Shown in pieces: positions 61,245 to 64,000 of a stretch of 64,000 nt of DNA. The first letter of the stretch is position 1. Each line of letters starts with the position of its first letter. The translations under genes and the position numbers were made by a program. A model generated the notes under the pieces. That model was given only the letters and a program-made list of their open reading frames with translations, ran no database searches and was not told the DNA's origin. Source of the DNA: Rhizophagus irregularis (Eukaryota > Glomeromycota > Glomeromycetes > Glomerales > Glomeraceae); contig NC_089432.1 of assembly GCF_026210795.1 (NCBI RefSeq), positions 434,001 to 498,000 of the forward strand, written 5' to 3'.

Positions 61245-63086
61245 CCCTATAAAAAAATTGGATACGTTTTTTATAAAGTTTTTATACGATATTTTTCCTT
61301 AGAAATAACGTACCATAATAGGATACAGAAAAATGCGCAATTCCGTATCACTAAAAACATGGTTTTGATACGGAATTTGCATGGGATTCATATGGAATTT
61401 ACTGTACATGATTTGATGGGTTTGGTACGAAATCCCGAAACTCGAAATCCTGAAGGTACATAATCCAAATCCCGAAATGTCAAAATCCCGAATTGCCATA
61501 ATTCCCGACATTTCATAAGCCCAATACTTCATAATCCCGAAAAGAAAAATACCGAAAAGAAAAATCTTGAAATTTATTAATAAAATAAAGAAAATCAGTA
61601 TTATAGGGGTGTTGGGATTATAAAATTCGGGATTATGACAATTTGGGATTATGACAATTCAGGATTTAGACATTTCAGAATTTAGACATTTCAGGATTTA
61701 GAGTGTCGGGATTTTGTACCTTCGGGATTTCGAGTTTCAGGATTTTGGATGGATCCCGATTTGATCTCTCAAAATTTATACGATTTGGTCATTGAATTAC
61801 TATTTGTATTACAGTATTTACATAAATCTAATTTTACTTTATTAAATTAAATAAAAAATAAAAAATAAACAAAATACAAATACATTATGAAAATCCCCTC
61901 CATATAAAGCTATCTATAAGATCAGGTTCATTTGGAGTCAAACAACCTAAAAAACAAAAAGAAAGAAACATAAGAACGTCTAACTTAATTGGAAACAAAC
62001 CCCCCCTCATATAGTATCTGCAATCGTCCAAGTCACCAAAGGTCAGCATTCCTACAAAAAAAGAAAGAGAACTCCAGAATGTACGATCTACATAAAAGAA
62101 AAGAATTATAAAGCGTCTGATGAAGAGAAACCAAAACAACAAAATAAATCCAAAACTGACCTACAAAAAAAGAAGACTCTGAAGCAACAAAACTGAAACA
62201 ACCTACAAAAAGAAAGAAAATTTGAACTGACCTAAAAAAAAAAAAAATCCTGAACCATCCTACAAAAAGGAAAGGACTCCCAAACTGATCTACAAAAAGA
62301 AAAAAGAAACTGAATCTTCTCTCAAAAAAAAATCTGCTGGCCTATGAAATAAAAAAAAGGATAAATATAAATAAAAAGAAAGGGGAATAAAAAATAATCA
62401 AAAAAAATATTTTTTTAAAAAGAGGGGTAACAAAGTTAGGAAAGTTAAAAAAAATTTTTTTTAAAGGGAGGACATCAAAGTTAGAAAAATAAAAAACTTT
62501 TTATAAAGAGGAAATAGAAATAGAAAGAAGAAAATTTTTTTTTTAAAAAAAAAAGAGTGGGAATAAAAGAAAAAATTTTTTTTTAAAAGGAGAGTGACGA
62601 AAAAAAATTTTTTTAAAGGAGAGTGACGGGAAAAAAAAATTTTTTAAAGTGAGGTACGAAAAAAAAATTATTTTTTTTTAAAGGGGGATGAGAAAGAAAG
62701 AAGAAAAATTTAGAAAAAATAAAAAAAATAAGACAAGAGAAAAGAGAAAGGAAAGGAAAGACAGAAAGGAAGATCGGAAAATCAAAATCACCAAAAGGGT
62801 TTATATAAAAACAAAAAACGTATCATAACAAAACAATAAACAATCACGTGATCTCGTGTTATGATACGGGATTTTTGTAAAATTAAAAAATATTAAGTTT
62901 AAAAATTCCGTATAAATTCCGCATGATTAATTTTTTCCGTATACATTTCGTATACATTTGTTTTTTTAAAAAATGTTTAAAAATGAATTGCTTATTAAAT
63001 ATACGGAATTTGTATACGGAATCTATAAAAACGTACATAAAATGTATACAAAACGTATCCTTTCCGTATACATATTTCTTATAGGG
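61245..63086. mobile_element. CCCTATA element C (1.84 kb, AAT target site)
   Basis: It starts CCCTATAAAAAAATTGGATA and ends TTCTTATAGGG, with AAT on both sides (61242-61244 and 63087-63089). Copy 2 of the host repeat preserves the unoccupied site near 44603-44606, with one mismatch. It has the same orientation and layout as element B plus a nested 340-bp insertion. It contains CACGTG at 62845. Confidence 0.85.
61418..61757. mobile_element. Foldback element nested in element C (8-bp duplication)
   Basis: GATTTGAT occurs on both sides (61410-61417 and 61758-61765). Ends GGGTTTGGTACG and GGATGGATCCC enclose many AATCCCGAA words in one orientation on the left and TTCGGGATT words on the right. 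Element B has the empty site. The 8-bp duplication suggests hAT. The open frames here reflect the symmetry. Confidence 0.75.
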
Positions 63087-63592
63087 AATATGAGCCTTTT
63101 GTGGAAAAAAAGATGGAATATTAAAAATTGATCGACTTTTTATGGGGCCTTAAAAAATTAGTTTTTGTCAGCGGAGGAGTATCTCCAATCACCTATAAGG
63201 GAATCAATTACTAGTTTAGAAATTTATAAGAATGTGGATCATGGAATCGTAAATTTATTATTCAATACCATAATTGAAATGAGTAAAAACCGGTAATGGG
63301 TTAGTTCAAATATATTATAACAGATTAGTTCGAAAAAATGTTTAATAGTTAAATAATAATTTTATTATAAAATGTATTACCAAATTGGTAAATATAGTTA
63401 TATTTTTCGCAAATAATAATAAAAATTATGAAAGCTATTATAATGAGTAATTTGATTATAGTTTTGAATTACACTACATTAAATTTGCCACAGAGAAATT
63501 TCGGTAAAATTTTTTGAATTATTATGCAATTAGAGAAACAGATTTAATTGGTTCACATCTTAAACATACTGAGATAATATCCAAGTAAACAA

Positions 63593-64000
63593 TTAACAAG
63601 ATGTTTGATCAAAAGTCCAATCATCAACATTGCCATATATACCATAACAGGTATCTTCATTAAAAGGTCCTCGTACTTTCTGTTTCTCGAAACTAGCTTG
63701 AACTTTAGCATGAACTGTGTACGTTTGGTTTGGAAAATTAATAGTTTCATAGTCATCATCATCAGAGGAAATAGAGGAATGGTCACTACAATCATGGTAG
63801 TGTTTGTCACCGGCTATGCGATTACCATTTGAATCCTCTATCCAAATTCTACATCTGCAGAGATCCAATTCCAAAGCCGTGATGACAGTAAATGCTATAC
63901 ATTTAACCAAAAAGTTGAATCATTAGAAAAGAATATGGAGAACATATTGAATGTAAGGACTTTACCTTTAACGTCCATTATATAGAAACACATGAAAAGG
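63593..64000 (-). CDS. Small secreted cysteine protein, copy 3 (partial)
   Basis: Exon 2 (63894-63593) and the last 35 bases of exon 1 (63966-64000, cut by the window edge) flank a 71-bp intron and are in frame. The mature part matches copy 2 (LCRCRIWIEDSNGNRIAGDK, then a TCYGIYG motif and final Cys) but has a four-Asp insertion, SSDDDDYE, and several substitutions. The start of the signal peptide lies beyond the window. Confidence 0.75.

Larger units (their letters stand above)
56955..64000. repeat. Large direct duplication, copy 2, with nested insertions
   Basis: Second copy of 43388-47075, offset by about 13.44-13.57 kb, enlarged by the MULE and by element C and cut by the window end. The hairpin cluster is at 57279-57294, 57304-57353 and 57375-57399. 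Confidence 0.8.
61035..64000 (-). repeat. Secreted-protein repeat, copy 3 (cut by window end)
   Basis: Starts at the same terminus as copy 2 (GGGGTATGTTATC) and is interrupted by element C at 61245-63086. It continues to the secreted-protein gene and runs off the window. Confidence 0.65.

Overview
The window looks like nuclear DNA of a very AT-rich, intron-bearing, transposon-dense fungus. The best match is an arbuscular mycorrhizal fungus of the Rhizophagus type (Glomeromycotina). That is an inference from gene content, not a database match: Sel1-repeat/protein-kinase fusions, TKL-like kinases with an N-terminal CxxC...CxxC motif, a BTB-BACK-TLDc protein, a P450, FAR1/MULE and Crypton-like transposases, and short GT-AG introns of about 70-130 bp. 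I saw no tRNA, rRNA, CRISPR array or bacterial-style operon.

Genes that look intact are few. They are a BTB-TLDc protein (11771-13249, +), a TKL-like kinase (15491-16903, -), a giant Sel1-repeat kinase with about 64 Sel1 units (21487-29641, -), a cytochrome P450 (51719-53482, +), and two copies of a small secreted cysteine-containing protein (45153-45583, -; 63593 to the window end, -). A third copy of the secreted-protein gene (5798-6215, +) appears to have a broken splice frame. Pseudogenes include a kinase missing its catalytic loop (19237-20523), a Crypton-like recombinase (34866-35932), a DDE transposase (1640-3177), a FAR1/MULE transposase with four nonsense codons (57868-60530) and several unrecognised decayed genes.

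The rest is a palimpsest of mobile DNA, and many elements can be bounded to the base by target-site duplications (TSDs). A family with CCCTATAAAAA...TATAGGG ends and 3-bp TSDs is present four times (37540, 40289, 53621, 61245). There is a 3.19-kb Mutator-like element with a 9-bp TSD (57707-60896), a GGGTC-rich hAT-like element with an 8-bp TSD (10031-10807), two PIF/Harbinger-like MITEs with TTA/TAA TSDs (14227, 42547), a TA-flanked mariner-like MITE (35548), and a foldback element with an 8-bp TSD nested inside a CCCTATA element (61418-61757). A GTAC-rich TIR family has one longer and one internally deleted copy at the left edge.

The secreted-protein gene lies on a dispersed repeat of about 2.7 kb (about 4290-6951, 44407-47075, 61035-end). 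Two of these copies are part of a larger direct duplication (43388-47075 versus 56955-64000). The second duplicate carries the MULE, the CCCTATA element and the nested foldback element, and the first duplicate keeps the empty sites. This gives a relative order of events: duplication, then transposon insertions, then the nested insertion. The 1.1-kb region upstream of the Sel1 kinase is also present at the start of the second duplicate (55918-57090), cut off a few codons into the coding sequence.
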